NCBI GenBank assembly: GCA_933228895.1
Contig: OW121846.1
Span: 111,369,054-111,433,053 of the forward strand
Length of the DNA: 64,000 nucleotides
Origin: Platycnemis pennipes
Lineage: Eukaryota > Arthropoda > Insecta > Odonata > Platycnemididae
Direction: 5' to 3'
Position numbers and translations under genes: made by a program. Of this stretch, positions 54,105-64,000 are shown piece by piece. The notes beneath the pieces are model-generated. The model was not told the origin of the DNA. It made no database searches and saw only the letters and a list, made by a program, of their open reading frames with translations. Within the stretch, counting starts at the first letter, position 1. Each line of letters starts with the position of its first letter.

Positions 54105-55145
54105 AAGTTTTGGCTTGAGTCATGTGATATGTAAGGTCGATTTGGATTAGATTATTGAAAGTGCAAAATAAATATCTCTTTACTATGGCAAATTTACGAA
54201 GGAGGACGATATTTACAGATGAATCAAAAGTTTATGGCCATTTGTTTGCTGAAATAATGGGCGTGAATCAGTAAGCGGAGAGAGTACGGAATTGAAGCTG
54301 GTCGTACACCGGCATCAAGGCTGGTTGAGCTCCACGAATGCTGGCCACTGACGGACGTTTTTCTCTCTTCCATAGTTCTTCATCGAGGTGTATTGCCTCT
54401 CCTGTGGACGGTCTTCTCAGAGCGGTGACTTGAAAAAGTAGACATCTTCCAGAATGCAGTGGAAGCAAGAGCGAAAAAGGATCAGTGAACACGGCAATAT
54501 CCTGTAAGTGCGCTAACGTTTCTTTATTATTTAATTTCACCAGAAAAACACACATCAATGTCTAGGATTCTGTGAATTGGTGGTCTCCGTCTTCATGTGG
54601 GTTCAGACAGCGTATCAGCCTGTGATCCATAATATACTGTGGTTTATCGCATCGTAGAGCACCAGGGGTGGTTCCACTGCAACTGTTCCGCATTTACAAA
54701 TGCGGACAAAGTTATTGGAGCCGATATTTGACTCTCTGTGGAAAATACAGTCAGCGAAATCTTCCCAAGGGATTTTAAGATACATATCCACAACAGACCA
54801 CGTGACAGGACGGCAGAATATTAATTGTTGTCAACTCCCAGTTGAGTAATCAACCTTATATATTTTGTTGCAATAAATGAGAGAGCGTTTGTTACTAAAT
54901 TGGGATTATATCCAATGAAATATTGTCCAATACTCTTTTTGTAGGCCCCATTTTCCAATGTAGATATTTTAAATGCGATATGCACGTGATGCGATGAGAA
55001 TAACATTTAGTTAAAGAATAACAACAATATCATTATAATAACTGGGCACTTCATCTCAGCTTATCTTATTTTTGATGGTAGATCTGGAGGCTACCATGAA
55101 TTAACTGGAACACATATAGCGAACAAATACATTTAGGTGCATGAT
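54105..55145. other. No recognisable feature
   Basis: Short frames without motifs (54268-54558 minus, 96 residues). Confidence 0.4.
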
Positions 55146-55149
55146 CACT

Positions 55150-55345
55150 TGGGCTGTGCGATACTACGATATATCGTCTGCTATATACAATATGCACTTG
55201 ATATTGCGACGCGATATTATAATGACAGCTAACACAATATTTTAGAACGCGATATCACTACATTCTCCGATATGCGATATCAACCGATATTCGATATCAA
55301 CCGATAAGCCACCTCAACTGATACTAAATATCAATCGAAATAACT
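55150..55345. repeat. Cluster of ATATCG / CGATAT words
   Basis: CGATAT or ATATCG and one-base variants occur more than ten times in under 200 bases, in both orientations (e.g. ACGATATATCGTC, TATGCGATATCAACCGATAT, TCGATATCAACCGATAA). Not a regular tandem array. It may be the terminal or subterminal part of a DNA transposon; no partner end was found. Confidence 0.45.
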
Positions 55346-55509
55346 ATAACTTAAATTCTTTTTTTAACTTACCAAGTGGTGATTTTAATTTTTTTCTGGT
55401 ATTATAGAAATGGTTGAAAAATCAAAGTGACTAAAAATATGGTGGGTAATATGTCAGTCAAATTAAAAAATAGTTACTACAGATACAGTACAAGAGTAGT
55501 TTAGGGGGA

Positions 55510-56849
55510 AAAAATGAATACTGAAATGGAAATAAAAAAAACTCATCAAATATTGTGCAAAAACAAAGAAGATTGGGCCTAATACATTTCACTGATTTGA
55601 AAGATAAATGCATTACTTCGAGGAGAAACCCTAAAGCATTTTGGTCTTATGCAAGAGACTCTACAAGGGAAAGGACTAACAGGACAATCTTTGAAGAACA
55701 GAGACAATGAAATTGTTTCAAACAGCATAGACGAAGCATGCATATTAAACTAATTATTCCATATTGTTTACCTTAAAGATAACAGTGAAAAGGTCGTGAC
55801 AATACGAACATCACAATCTGGCTCAGTTGAAATACTTGCAAAAATACGTTAAAGCTCACGGAATACAAAGGCAATTTTCCTACACACAGTTTTTCTTCTT
55901 TTCTTCTTTCTGAAAAATTAAGCAATTAACTTTTGGGGCAAGGAAGTGGAAAAATATGGAGTTACACTAAAGTAATACAGCTATTAAACATACACACACA
56001 ATGATTGGGCCCACAGTGAATAAACTTGGATTCATTAGAACGGTAATAAGGAAGTGTAGCAGAAGAATTTAGGAAAGGTTTCGTTTTGCGTTAGTTAGGC
56101 CATAATGGAATATGCCTGAATTGTTTGGGACCCGTGGGGAAACGGATTACAAAGGAATACCCTAAAATTCTGAGGAAATCACACAGATTTGTTATGTTAG
56201 CTTTAATAATAATTATTATGATAAGATGTTAAGTGTAACTTTGTTGGTAGAGACAATGGGGTGGTAAACTCTTCAAATACGTATACATCAAGCAAGACTA
56301 AGTTTTTTGCATACGTATAGGGCAGATGAGTCCACCTCCGACGCCGGGGAAATCATAAAGACCCCACACTACATTGGTAGAGATAACCACACAGATTAGA
56401 TAAGAGAAATAAGATGCTTTACAGATAGGTGCAAATATTCGTTTTTTCTTAGAACAATTCGTGACCATTACGAAATCAAGAATTCTCACACCATGATGTA
56501 TTTATAAGAATAAATTCCCATTAACCTGAGATTTCTATTGCACATATTAGATTAAACTAATGCAACCAAATTAATAGAGATAATATTTGGGTGGTGGAGT
56601 TTGGAGAATCTAAGCACTATAAGAGAACAGAATAGGATTCATAGCAAAGGGATAGGTAGGGGAATTATTTCAGAGTTGTCTGTAGTGCATGATGCATGTA
56701 TTAATCCCTTAAATGCTATAGATACTAACAATCTAGTTGCATGAGACCCTATAGTTGCTTGTTTACATGTCAATAGTGCATGCTTACTGATCTTCACCCC
56801 CTGCCACACACCCTCACGGTGGATTGCAGGGTATCGTGTAGATGTAGAA
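55510..56849 (+). pseudogene. CR1-like LINE, subfamily B, old copy
   Basis: Landmarks in order: the linker between endonuclease and RT (SRRNPKAFWSYARDSTRERT, about 55619), then, after loss of the RT core, the thumb and C-terminal region (MIGPTVNKLGFIRTVIRKCS, about 56000; LVRP, stop, WNMPELFG; HYIGRDNHTD, about 56370). Next is the subfamily B 3' UTR (GTGCATGATGCATGTATTAA), and the tail CCCCTGCCACACACCCTCAC ... GTAGATGTAG ending at 56849. The RT palm is deleted and stops are frequent. Confidence 0.7.
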
Positions 56850-57030
56850 GAATGGCTGCTAGTAAGAATGTCTACGGCTTCTGTAATGCATATAATGCAT
56901 TTTTATAGCAGGTACTTCTCAGATGCTTACATTCATGTTGGATGAAAATCAGAATATTAAGTGTGTATACCGAATCATATTCATGGTAATCTCTCATTAG
57001 GTAGGTAGCATATGGTGTTATTTACATGTT

Positions 57031-57110
57031 CGTAGTGAATGTTTGGTGATACCTCACCCCTTGCCGCACCTCCTCAAGGTGGCTTGTAGGGTAGTCTGCG
57101 GATATAGATA
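57031..57110 (+). repeat. Isolated CR1-like 3' tail
   Basis: GTAGTGAATGTTTGGTGATA, CACCCCTTGCCGCACC, AAGGTGGCTTGTAGGGTAG, GGATATAGATATCC. It lies about 180 bases after the end of the previous CR1 copy. Confidence 0.65.
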
Positions 57111-58639
57111 TCCATTATATGGGTAAAATGCTGATTGGATGCTTTTCCGTTATAACCCTCAAACCAGAAAGGCGTTTTGGTGACTCAATGGCTGACTATT
57201 TCACGGCGAGATATTTGAACATCTCTGCTCTCCTGAGGGAGGACCTTAGGGCCATCCCGCCGATGCTGTAGCGCGCCACCGCTTGCCGCCGTTACGTCAC
57301 TTGCCAGCAAAATTTAAATCTTCAATGAAGAATGGGAGACACATGCAAGACCCTACACATCACTTTCGATAACCTCTAAGAAATACTACAGCCGGCGTCT
57401 TAAGATCATACATTTTTTACATCCGTCTGTAACACATAACATCATTTATTCTCCGTAGCTACGTGCTCAACTTGAGGCCTGATTAAAGGCAGTTACGATG
57501 TGTGGAGGAGGGTGGAGAAAGTAGGTTCCTTAGTTAGAAAGGAAAACAAGTGTCGGGAATGGAGGAGGGGAAACATAAGTTGCTTAAAGAAATTCGGTGG
57601 AGGCACAGGAGGTGGATAGAGCATGTGAATAATGGCAAGGAATACGATGAAGATAGGAGACCAGGAGGAAAATGGGAGACCTGATAGTTGGAATGAAGAG
57701 AGCTAGTGGGTATGTTGAACTGCGTCGAGAAATAGATTGAGGATAGTGAAGTTCGAAGGCCAGTATGGAAAAAATGCATTACAGATATGAAAACGCACTC
57801 TCTCCGCTAGAATGTCTCTGATGATAGCAAGTGTTTAAAATACTGTATTGATAATAGTTCCCTGGTTGGAAAAGGCTGTATTGATAATAGTTGTGTGGAA
57901 TTTCAACGAAAGATTATGCAGGGATCCAAGCTCTTTGGGGCGAATTCTTTGATACCGTTTGCAATGTGCATCACAATTTTCCCCTTGGCGTGCTGATACT
58001 ATTACACCTGAATTTCAATGGGGTCTGCGCTTTGAATTAAGTAATTCCAAGAATATTTCTATTACATAATGTGCATGCATATTTAATTTGCATAATGGGC
58101 ACATCACCCACGACCCCTGATCGAAATGATCATTCCTGATCTGCTACTCTCGGCCTTGCTTAAGTCACCTACGCCTTAATTTATCCGTAAACATAAATAA
58201 AATATTCCTGCTTCCCCATTAAAGCACAGTACCCAAGACTCAGTCATTTAACCTCTTCGCCCATGCCTTGTTTTTTAAAACAAATATACTGTTTGTAGCA
58301 CGATGCACTGTTGCTCAAGTTTGGTTGACAAACAATTTTGGATAGAATACTCCACGACCAACTTGGTTTAATATGACAGTAACAAGTCATCTCATTCTGA
58401 GAATCAATTTTTATGCTATTTGTGTGAGGTTTACCAGCCTCATAACTACAGGTTTAAGGAATGAATATGCAATGCATTTGAAATAATGCATTTCTATTTA
58501 AGCTTGTAGCTGAGTAAGGTGGTACTATGATGCCTATTCATTTGGAGTTCCTAAATTCCGAATTATACTACTAATAGTAATTTACTAGAATTGAGATTAG
58601 TTTGTAATTTTCGTAACTTGACAGACATGGAGTGGGGAG
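57111..58639. other. No recognisable feature
   Basis: 57480-57780 is purine-rich and weakly recalls the C-terminal part of RTE-like elements (RRHRRWIEHVNNGKE), but not enough to annotate. Confidence 0.35.
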
Positions 58640-59270
58640 GAGCGTTAAAATCTCCCGTTTCGATAGCCAATCCTGCCCGGCGTAGTTGAAATCAAGAAGA
58701 AAGTACCCGACCAATGTCGAGTGGGAGCGCTAAACTTTCGGCGAGGGCGCCCTCTTCCCTTGGCGCCGCGAACGACGCGGGGCGATGAAGCCATTTGCTT
58801 CTCGCGAGAGCGCGACCTGGATTTTGACATTTCTAACGGCTGCTGAGACTGGACTGCGGACAGCGCCGTCGAAACCGAAGCGCGTCTCGTCGCTTTCACG
58901 CGGGGGAGTTGGGAGGGACTTGGGGGGAGGGGGGAGGGGTGAGTGGGTGCGTAGGACCGGCCATTTATTAAGCCCAGACCCACTCCCACCCGGCCGGGAT
59001 TATCTCGCACAAATATCGAGTGGAGGGCAGGTGGGGCGGGGGAAAGAAATGGGAAAATGAAGAGCGAAAACTTCCAACGGCATCGGCCGACTCCATTGTG
59101 GCCACCGAATGCGAAACTCACACCCGGAACTGCTGAGAGGCCGGGGCAGGCACTTTGTGGAGGCTGGGCGGTGGGGGGGGATGAGGAATGATCGATTAGG
59201 AGAGCGGTGGAGGGGGAGAGAGGGGAGGGAGAGAGGGTGGAGAGAGGGGAGGGAGAGCCCGATGATGTGG
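58640..59270. other. CpG- and GC-rich patch
   Basis: GC-rich with many CpG, including a G-run region at 58917-58940 and a GGGAGAG-type purine tract at 59205-59265. Long overlapping frames on both strands are a composition effect. It could be a CpG-island-like regulatory region. Confidence 0.35.
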
Positions 59271-60137
59271 CCTGCTTGTACTTTACTTACCAAGGGCGCG
59301 CTGAAATCCATGCAGAAAGTGCCACATACAATGCACAGCATACTTATGGATCACAATGGAACTGGCTTTTGCCGCTTACATGGGGAGTGGTACAGTCCAA
59401 GATGACGAAATCAAAAAGAGCGCATGTTGATTATGTAAATTTGGGTAAAACGTTATTGCTTGCAATATTTATTGCTTGCATTACGTTAAAGTATTTATTC
59501 AAGAAGGGCCAAAATAAAATGCATCTTTAAATATATCGTACTTCAATGGCTTTAATGGAAACGGATTGGTTATCGGAGCGATTGAGAGGCCGGCGAGCTA
59601 CCGAGTTGTGTACCGTGGCCAGTGATTACGATGAAACTGGGATTCGACCCGCAGATTCCTGGATTGTAGGTGCCACCGTGAATCTAGTTATTCCGCTGAC
59701 GGAATTGGACGTTGCATCAGCTCATTTGATTTTAATATCGTGCGCTGGACTAAAATATTATGCTCAAATATTTCTCCTGCTTATTAACGTTCCATAATGG
59801 TCTTATAATGACAGTCGATGGAAAGGTGAATGGAGAGACTGGTTCAAGAATTCCCAGATTGAGATATAGGAAACAAGTAGTGAGGGATGTAAAAGGGAAT
59901 TATGCGAGTAAAACTAAGTTGGCTGAGAGGAGAGTCGAGCAGAGAATTATGTCACAATAATTGATGAATAGTGATGAAGTGTAACGTGCATGTAACGCTA
60001 ACCATGTACATGGTTCAAAATTTCTTTCACTTTAGGATTAGAAGTGGCGGTAGCCTTGGGTTTTAGGTAGTCCAATGACTAAATATCTGTCGCGGCGTAG
60101 AACCTAACATCATAGTCCTAATGTAACGTCTGTGCTC
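59271..60137. other. No recognisable feature
   Basis: Short frames without motifs. Confidence 0.35.
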
Positions 60138-60200
60138 TGGACAGGATTCGAACGCGCGACCTTTGGGTTGCCCGGTCGGTGCGTTAACTAACACGGAAAA
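60138..60200 (-). mobile_element. tRNA-derived sequence (SINE head or decayed tRNA)
   Basis: Minus strand: TTAGTTAACGCACCGACC, GGGCAACCCAAAGGTCGC, GCGTTCGAATCCTG. Spacing from the D-arm end to the B-box (GTTCGAATCC) equals that of a real tRNA, but the anticodon stem does not pair at the expected positions and position 33 is G. The 5' half of the acceptor is missing. Most likely the head of a SINE. Confidence 0.45.
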
Positions 60201-61080
60201 GTAATGCAATACTCTTGTATTTCCTGGAGTTAGGGTAAACGAATTACAAATCAAGATAACCGCAGAGGTGAAAGGTTTTTAGTAATTTTGAATTGCACTA
60301 CTGCAGTTTTAACAATATTCAATGGAAGGTTTCCAGAAGACAAACATTGGCCTAGTAATAACATTTTCTTAGCTTCAATCAGACTTCTTCATAGCACTTG
60401 TACGCAAGCAGTGAAAGCTATTAAAAAGGTGGAATATTTCACAGACTATGCCGCGGGCTGGTCACGATTCACGGGTGGAAAGAAAATACCGTGTGCCGTT
60501 GATCGCTTTCCTGAAGCAGTAGGTGTGTTTTATGACCCTAATGTGACCGTTTTACGTGTAGTGACAAAATACTTAGCTATTTCTACCGCGAAGAAGTTTT
60601 GAATGAGTCTAGAATTATAAGAAGAACTCTACCAACTCCCTTTTCCTCATGAAGTGAATGAATCACGCTCAGGTCGGCTGCATGATGGACACCATTTAAG
60701 CTATGAAAAAATCAGCCATTGGATTACATTTTTGGAGAAACTTTAATGCCCAAAAATACACATAATTTAATCTAAAACATTGTCAGCAACATCTCTTTAA
60801 CAGAACTTCATTCCCTCGAATTTATGAGGTAAAAAGACATTATGATGCATACAAAAATTATTGTTGTTTCTGTTTTCTCATGATAACTTTTTGAATCAAA
60901 TATTACCGATTGCGAAATATAATGGGGCTCGCTTCTTTTGTGGCCTGTCGTGCACCGTGGCTATTTTATTATTCAATCTACGGGGCCCTTGAGCGAAGAA
61001 TGCGGAATGAAAAAAATGGGTCTGGGATTGGTTTAAAACTAGGTGTGGGCAGGATGGAGAATGGGTAAGAAGTTGGAGGT
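60201..61080. other. No recognisable feature
   Basis: A plus frame of 104 residues (60288-60602) has no recognised motif. Confidence 0.35.
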
Positions 61081-61480
61081 GGGGGAGAAGATAAGGGCGG
61101 AAGATATATACTCCTAAACGCGGCTCTAGTCGTATGCGAGCGAGTCAAATGCCCCGCAAATGACGTGTTTGTGTAATGGCTCTTCTCATTGGTTCCCGCC
61201 CCCGCGTCCGCGTCTCAGGGGTGGGGTTCGGAGAAGTTGCTCGCTTCGGCAGCCCCTCTCCCTCGGGGTGGACGGGAGGGGGGCGTGGTGTGGGGGCGGG
61301 GGAGGAAGTGGGGCGGGCGGACGAGTCGGCGAATCTCGGGCCCGAGTTTCACTTTCTACGTCCGATGACAAGTGGCGATAAGTCGGCGGGTGAGCGGCGT
61401 GGTAATCAGGCAAATTGCGTGAGGAGATGGAGAATGGGAGCGAGAGGGAACGAAAGAGAAGGGAGGGAGTAAATGAACGA
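61081..61480. other. GC-rich patch with TATA-like box
   Basis: GATATATACTCC at 61102-61113 precedes a GC- and CpG-rich stretch (61190-61400). The composition opens long frames on both strands, which I do not call. It could be a promoter region on the plus strand; no exon was recognised. Confidence 0.25.
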
Positions 61481-61750
61481 GAGCATTTATTTGGCTCCTG
61501 GAAACGTCTTGGAAAGTGAGCAGAATACGAAAAATAAAAGCCCACGTGTGTCGCGGGTGTATGTAAAGTATGCACCATGGGAGACCAATATGTGAATTAT
61601 TTATCTGAGCTAAGGCATAAGGTGAAGTTAAATTTGTAAATTATTCCTGACTAAAGGAATCATGTGACAGTTTTTTGGATTGGCTGGAACACGTGGCTCT
61701 TCACCTGTGGAGTCTCCTTCAAGCCATAGCGAGAGCATATGGCAATATAC

Positions 61751-62266
61751 AATTGAGGCATTTACTCCGAAACGAAATCGCTATTTTGCACACGAAATCC
61801 TTAGATTGAAACGAAAAATGAATTTTAGTGAAAAATTAATCTTCTAATCAGAGCCATTCACTCATAAATCAAAAATTAAAATTAGCATAATGTGACGCCC
61901 GCCGTACGAGCTGCGTTAAGGATATCTATGTCACCCACCTTGACTGTTTTTAGGGAAATTGAGGGGAGTGGGGAGGGGACGAAGGTCTCCTCTCACAGAT
62001 CCTGTCGCAACCACTTCCATTGGCAGAGTCAGTTGTAAGTCCCCCATTCTGATTAGGCGAAGGGGCTTCGCAGTCTGTGTTGTGATTGGACGAGTTGGAT
62101 GACGTACTAGTCCTTTGAAAGCCCACTTTTCTGAAGGAGTTAAAAACAGCAGTTTTTTGTCACTTATAACACGAGAAATAATTAACGGATCGAAGAACGG
62201 AAAAATACGCGTCTTTTTATTTTACAAACTCTATCGGATTCGTCAGTAAAAATGCTGTAAAATTGA
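61751..62266 (-). mobile_element. MITE family M, copy 5 (diverged)
   Basis: Whole-length minus copy with more differences than copies 1-4: the left end is AATTGAGGCATTTACTCC, the right end TGCTGTAAAATTGA. Interior landmarks are kept (CACTCATAAATCAAAAATTA, TTTTTATTTTACAAACTCTA). Confidence 0.7.
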
Positions 62267-62313
62267 GAAGAGTGAGACCATCAGAAGGGTAGCGAGAGGT
62301 CGATTCTGGTGGG

Positions 62314-62756
62314 TTGCTTATTATTCGATAAGGCACTTACTCTCATGAAATAATTATTATTCACTTTACGCTTGCAAGGATGCAGTTAGTGTGAGTTACA
62401 GGAACTATGGTCGTGCACTTTAATTACACCAACTAAACCGCTTACCATAGTTTTTAATTATTCGTGGGAATAGAAAATGTTTATGCATAGAGTATAGCAA
62501 TCTACCGCCGTAATCTTGTTTTCGTTGGTGAATCTAGATTAATACGCGGGGGTTTTCGATACATAAATGACTCAGCATATAAATGACAATGGTGCAATGA
62601 AAACAAGATTATGGAGGAACTATGGTAAGCGGTTTAGTTGGTGTATTTAAAGTGCACGATCATAGTTCATGTAACTCATACTAACTGCATCCTTGTAAGC
62701 GTAAAGTGAATAATAATTATTGCATGAGAGTAAGTGCCTAATCGAATGATAGGCAA
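62314..62756. repeat. 443-bp foldback element
   Basis: Arms of about 140 bp (62314-62455 and 62616-62756) are reverse complements with scattered differences, e.g. GGCACTTACTCTCATG opposite CATGAGAGTAAGTGCC and CCAACTAAACCGCTTACCAT opposite ATGGTAAGCGGTTTAGTTGG. A second inverted pair lies inside (TAATCTTGTTTTCGTTG at 62512, CAATGAAAACAAGATTA at 62596). There is no coding capacity. Confidence 0.7.
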
Positions 62757-64000
62757 TAGATTACATCGTGGATTTTAAGGTATTCTCGGAGCTCAAGACT
62801 GATGGAGTGAAAAGCTATTGTTCATATATTATAGATCAACAGGACATCCAAGGATACGTAAAAAGTTTATTTTAGCATGAACAAAGAAGGAGATCAAGCT
62901 CTTACGTGAAGAGGTAATTTATGAAAAACAATGTAAGTGGTGTGATGAGGACCATTCGGGACTAAGGACTATTTCTGTTAAGGTGAACATCACCTTTGGT
63001 GGAAGCGTGATGGTCATGCCAGTCTTCATTTCTTAACAAATGATGTTGATGTTCTTTGACAAAAGAAGCACAATTTTAAGTAAACAATGAAGAAAGAATT
63101 AGTGTTTTTTGTGGCATGACTTTAAAAGCTTGTTTCTGAAGGGATAATACTTTTTTTTGAATGGGTTGAGGTTTCCTGGAACATGATGCATTACATTCGC
63201 AATGATGATAGTTATCAGAATGGGGCCAAGTCGAGTTACTAGAGCTCAAGGGGGCACAGTAGGTAAGCTTGATATGGACTGACGTTTACATGTGGAGAAT
63301 TGTTTACACTTCTCGTATAATACGAGCTCTGGGTTTTTGTTTAGGAATTAGAACGGAGAAAATATTCATAAATCGATGCGCAAATAAATAAAAACTCTCA
63401 CAGTAGTTTTTAATTGCTGACAAAGTTAAATAATTTCCGCTTGAAGTGCAACTTTTCGTATCATTTCGGTTTCATATCATTCTTGCCTCTACTCTGCTGG
63501 CGCGTGGTAAATGAAGGCCCTTCAAGTCAAATATGCCATATAATAAGAGGTCATCGATTAGCTCCACTCGGTCATCATTATGAATTGATATTGCTAAATT
63601 TTCTCCGGAAAATACCGCCAAATCTTAGGGAAAATGCTTAACTCTTCCAGTATTTACGCTCTTGTCAATATGAATAACGTATGAAAAACTCTCATAATAG
63701 CCTGGAGAAGATTTGCCTCGTGTATAAACAACTACGAGTTTACTGTCTCATAGACGAGAGGATTGGTGCCTTGGCGGAGTACCTTCCACACGCCTTATAT
63801 TCAAGAAAAGGGTCGAGTCCTGACGGAACATGGCCTGAAGGGAAACCGGCACGATGGCCAGATCCCTTCAGTACTTCGTCACTCAATAGGAAGGAGCTGC
63901 TGGTAACATTTTATAGTGATCAATCCAGCCAAGCCTAGTTTTCATTCCTTCAAAGGAATAATGTTTGATATTCTTTCTGTGTAATAATTTACTGAAGAAG
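62757..64000. other. No recognisable feature
   Basis: AT-rich with short open frames (63414-63641, 63681-63938 plus) and no motif. Confidence 0.4.

Noticed and set aside
57480..57780. Possible RTE-like C-terminal fragment
   Set aside because: Only a short basic stretch resembles the family; no other landmark is present.
58645..59405. 158-codon minus frame rich in Arg, Ser and Pro
   Set aside because: GC-rich region with frames on both strands; low-complexity content and no known domain.
60138..60200. Functional tRNA
   Set aside because: Anticodon stem does not pair at the proper positions, position 33 is G, and the acceptor 5' half is missing.
61160..61578. Long frames on both strands
   Set aside because: Same composition effect as the other GC-rich patches.
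1..64000. Prokaryotic features such as CRISPR arrays, operons, prophage or IS elements
   Set aside because: The sequence is eukaryotic: intron-like signals, SINEs, LINEs and Penelope-like elements, with no dense reading frames.

Overview
This 64 kb window is eukaryotic nuclear DNA, almost certainly from an arthropod and most likely an insect. There are no operons or bacterial-type genes, coding density is very low, and the background is AT-rich with a few CpG-rich patches. Nearly everything recognisable is a decayed mobile element of a type common in arthropod genomes: CR1-like and other non-LTR retrotransposons, an RTE-like element, Penelope-like elements (PLEs), a pogo/Tigger-like DNA transposon, short inverted-repeat elements and tRNA-derived SINEs. 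The species cannot be named from this sequence. No complete host gene was recognised.

Layout. 1-4.4 kb: a LINE 3' end, two tandemly spaced copies of a ~530-bp inverted-repeat element (MITE), and a 5'-inverted CR1 copy. 5.0-8.7 kb: a structurally complete pogo-like transposon with inverted termini, TA flanks, subterminal repeats and a broken transposase gene; a ribozyme-bearing foldback and a third MITE are nested inside it. 9-16.7 kb: several CR1 fragments, a 535-bp palindrome and a degenerate minisatellite. 15.3-20.7 kb: a nest of an RTE-like endonuclease (split by CR1), PLE pieces and an old CR1. 21.4-22.5 kb: a 1.1-kb element with ~73-bp terminal inverted repeats. 25.7-26.1 and 36.4-36.7 kb: inverted pairs of one SINE family sharing the same spacer. 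28.4-29.1 kb: a CpG-rich patch with a TATA box and a possible first exon. 29.8-31.1 kb: exons or ORFs of a protein family seen repeatedly in arthropods. 31.8-34.5 kb: the best RTE-like copy. 35.2 kb: a 193-bp palindrome with an intact hammerhead core on each strand. 40.5-41.1 kb: a PLE GIY-YIG remnant between two hammerhead-like repeats. 42.7-45.8 kb: SINEs, a MITE and a second minisatellite copy. 47.1-52.8 kb: the most complete CR1 copy, directly followed by another LINE. 55.5-57.1 kb: an old CR1. 61.8-62.8 kb: a MITE and a foldback. Most of the rest shows nothing recognisable.

Main result. Eight sites match, fully or in degenerate form, the hammerhead ribozyme layout (CUGANGA, helix II, GAAA, a very short helix III, cleavage at NUH). 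In the well-preserved ones helix III is a self-complementary word of 4-8 nt that differs between copies: ACGCGT, ACCGGT, ACGT, ACCCGGGT, ACCATGGT, ACTGCAGT. This is what is expected of PLE-type minimal hammerheads that work as dimers. The motifs sit in palindromes or beside PLE coding fragments. All functional statements are inferences from sequence; no searches or folding programs were run.
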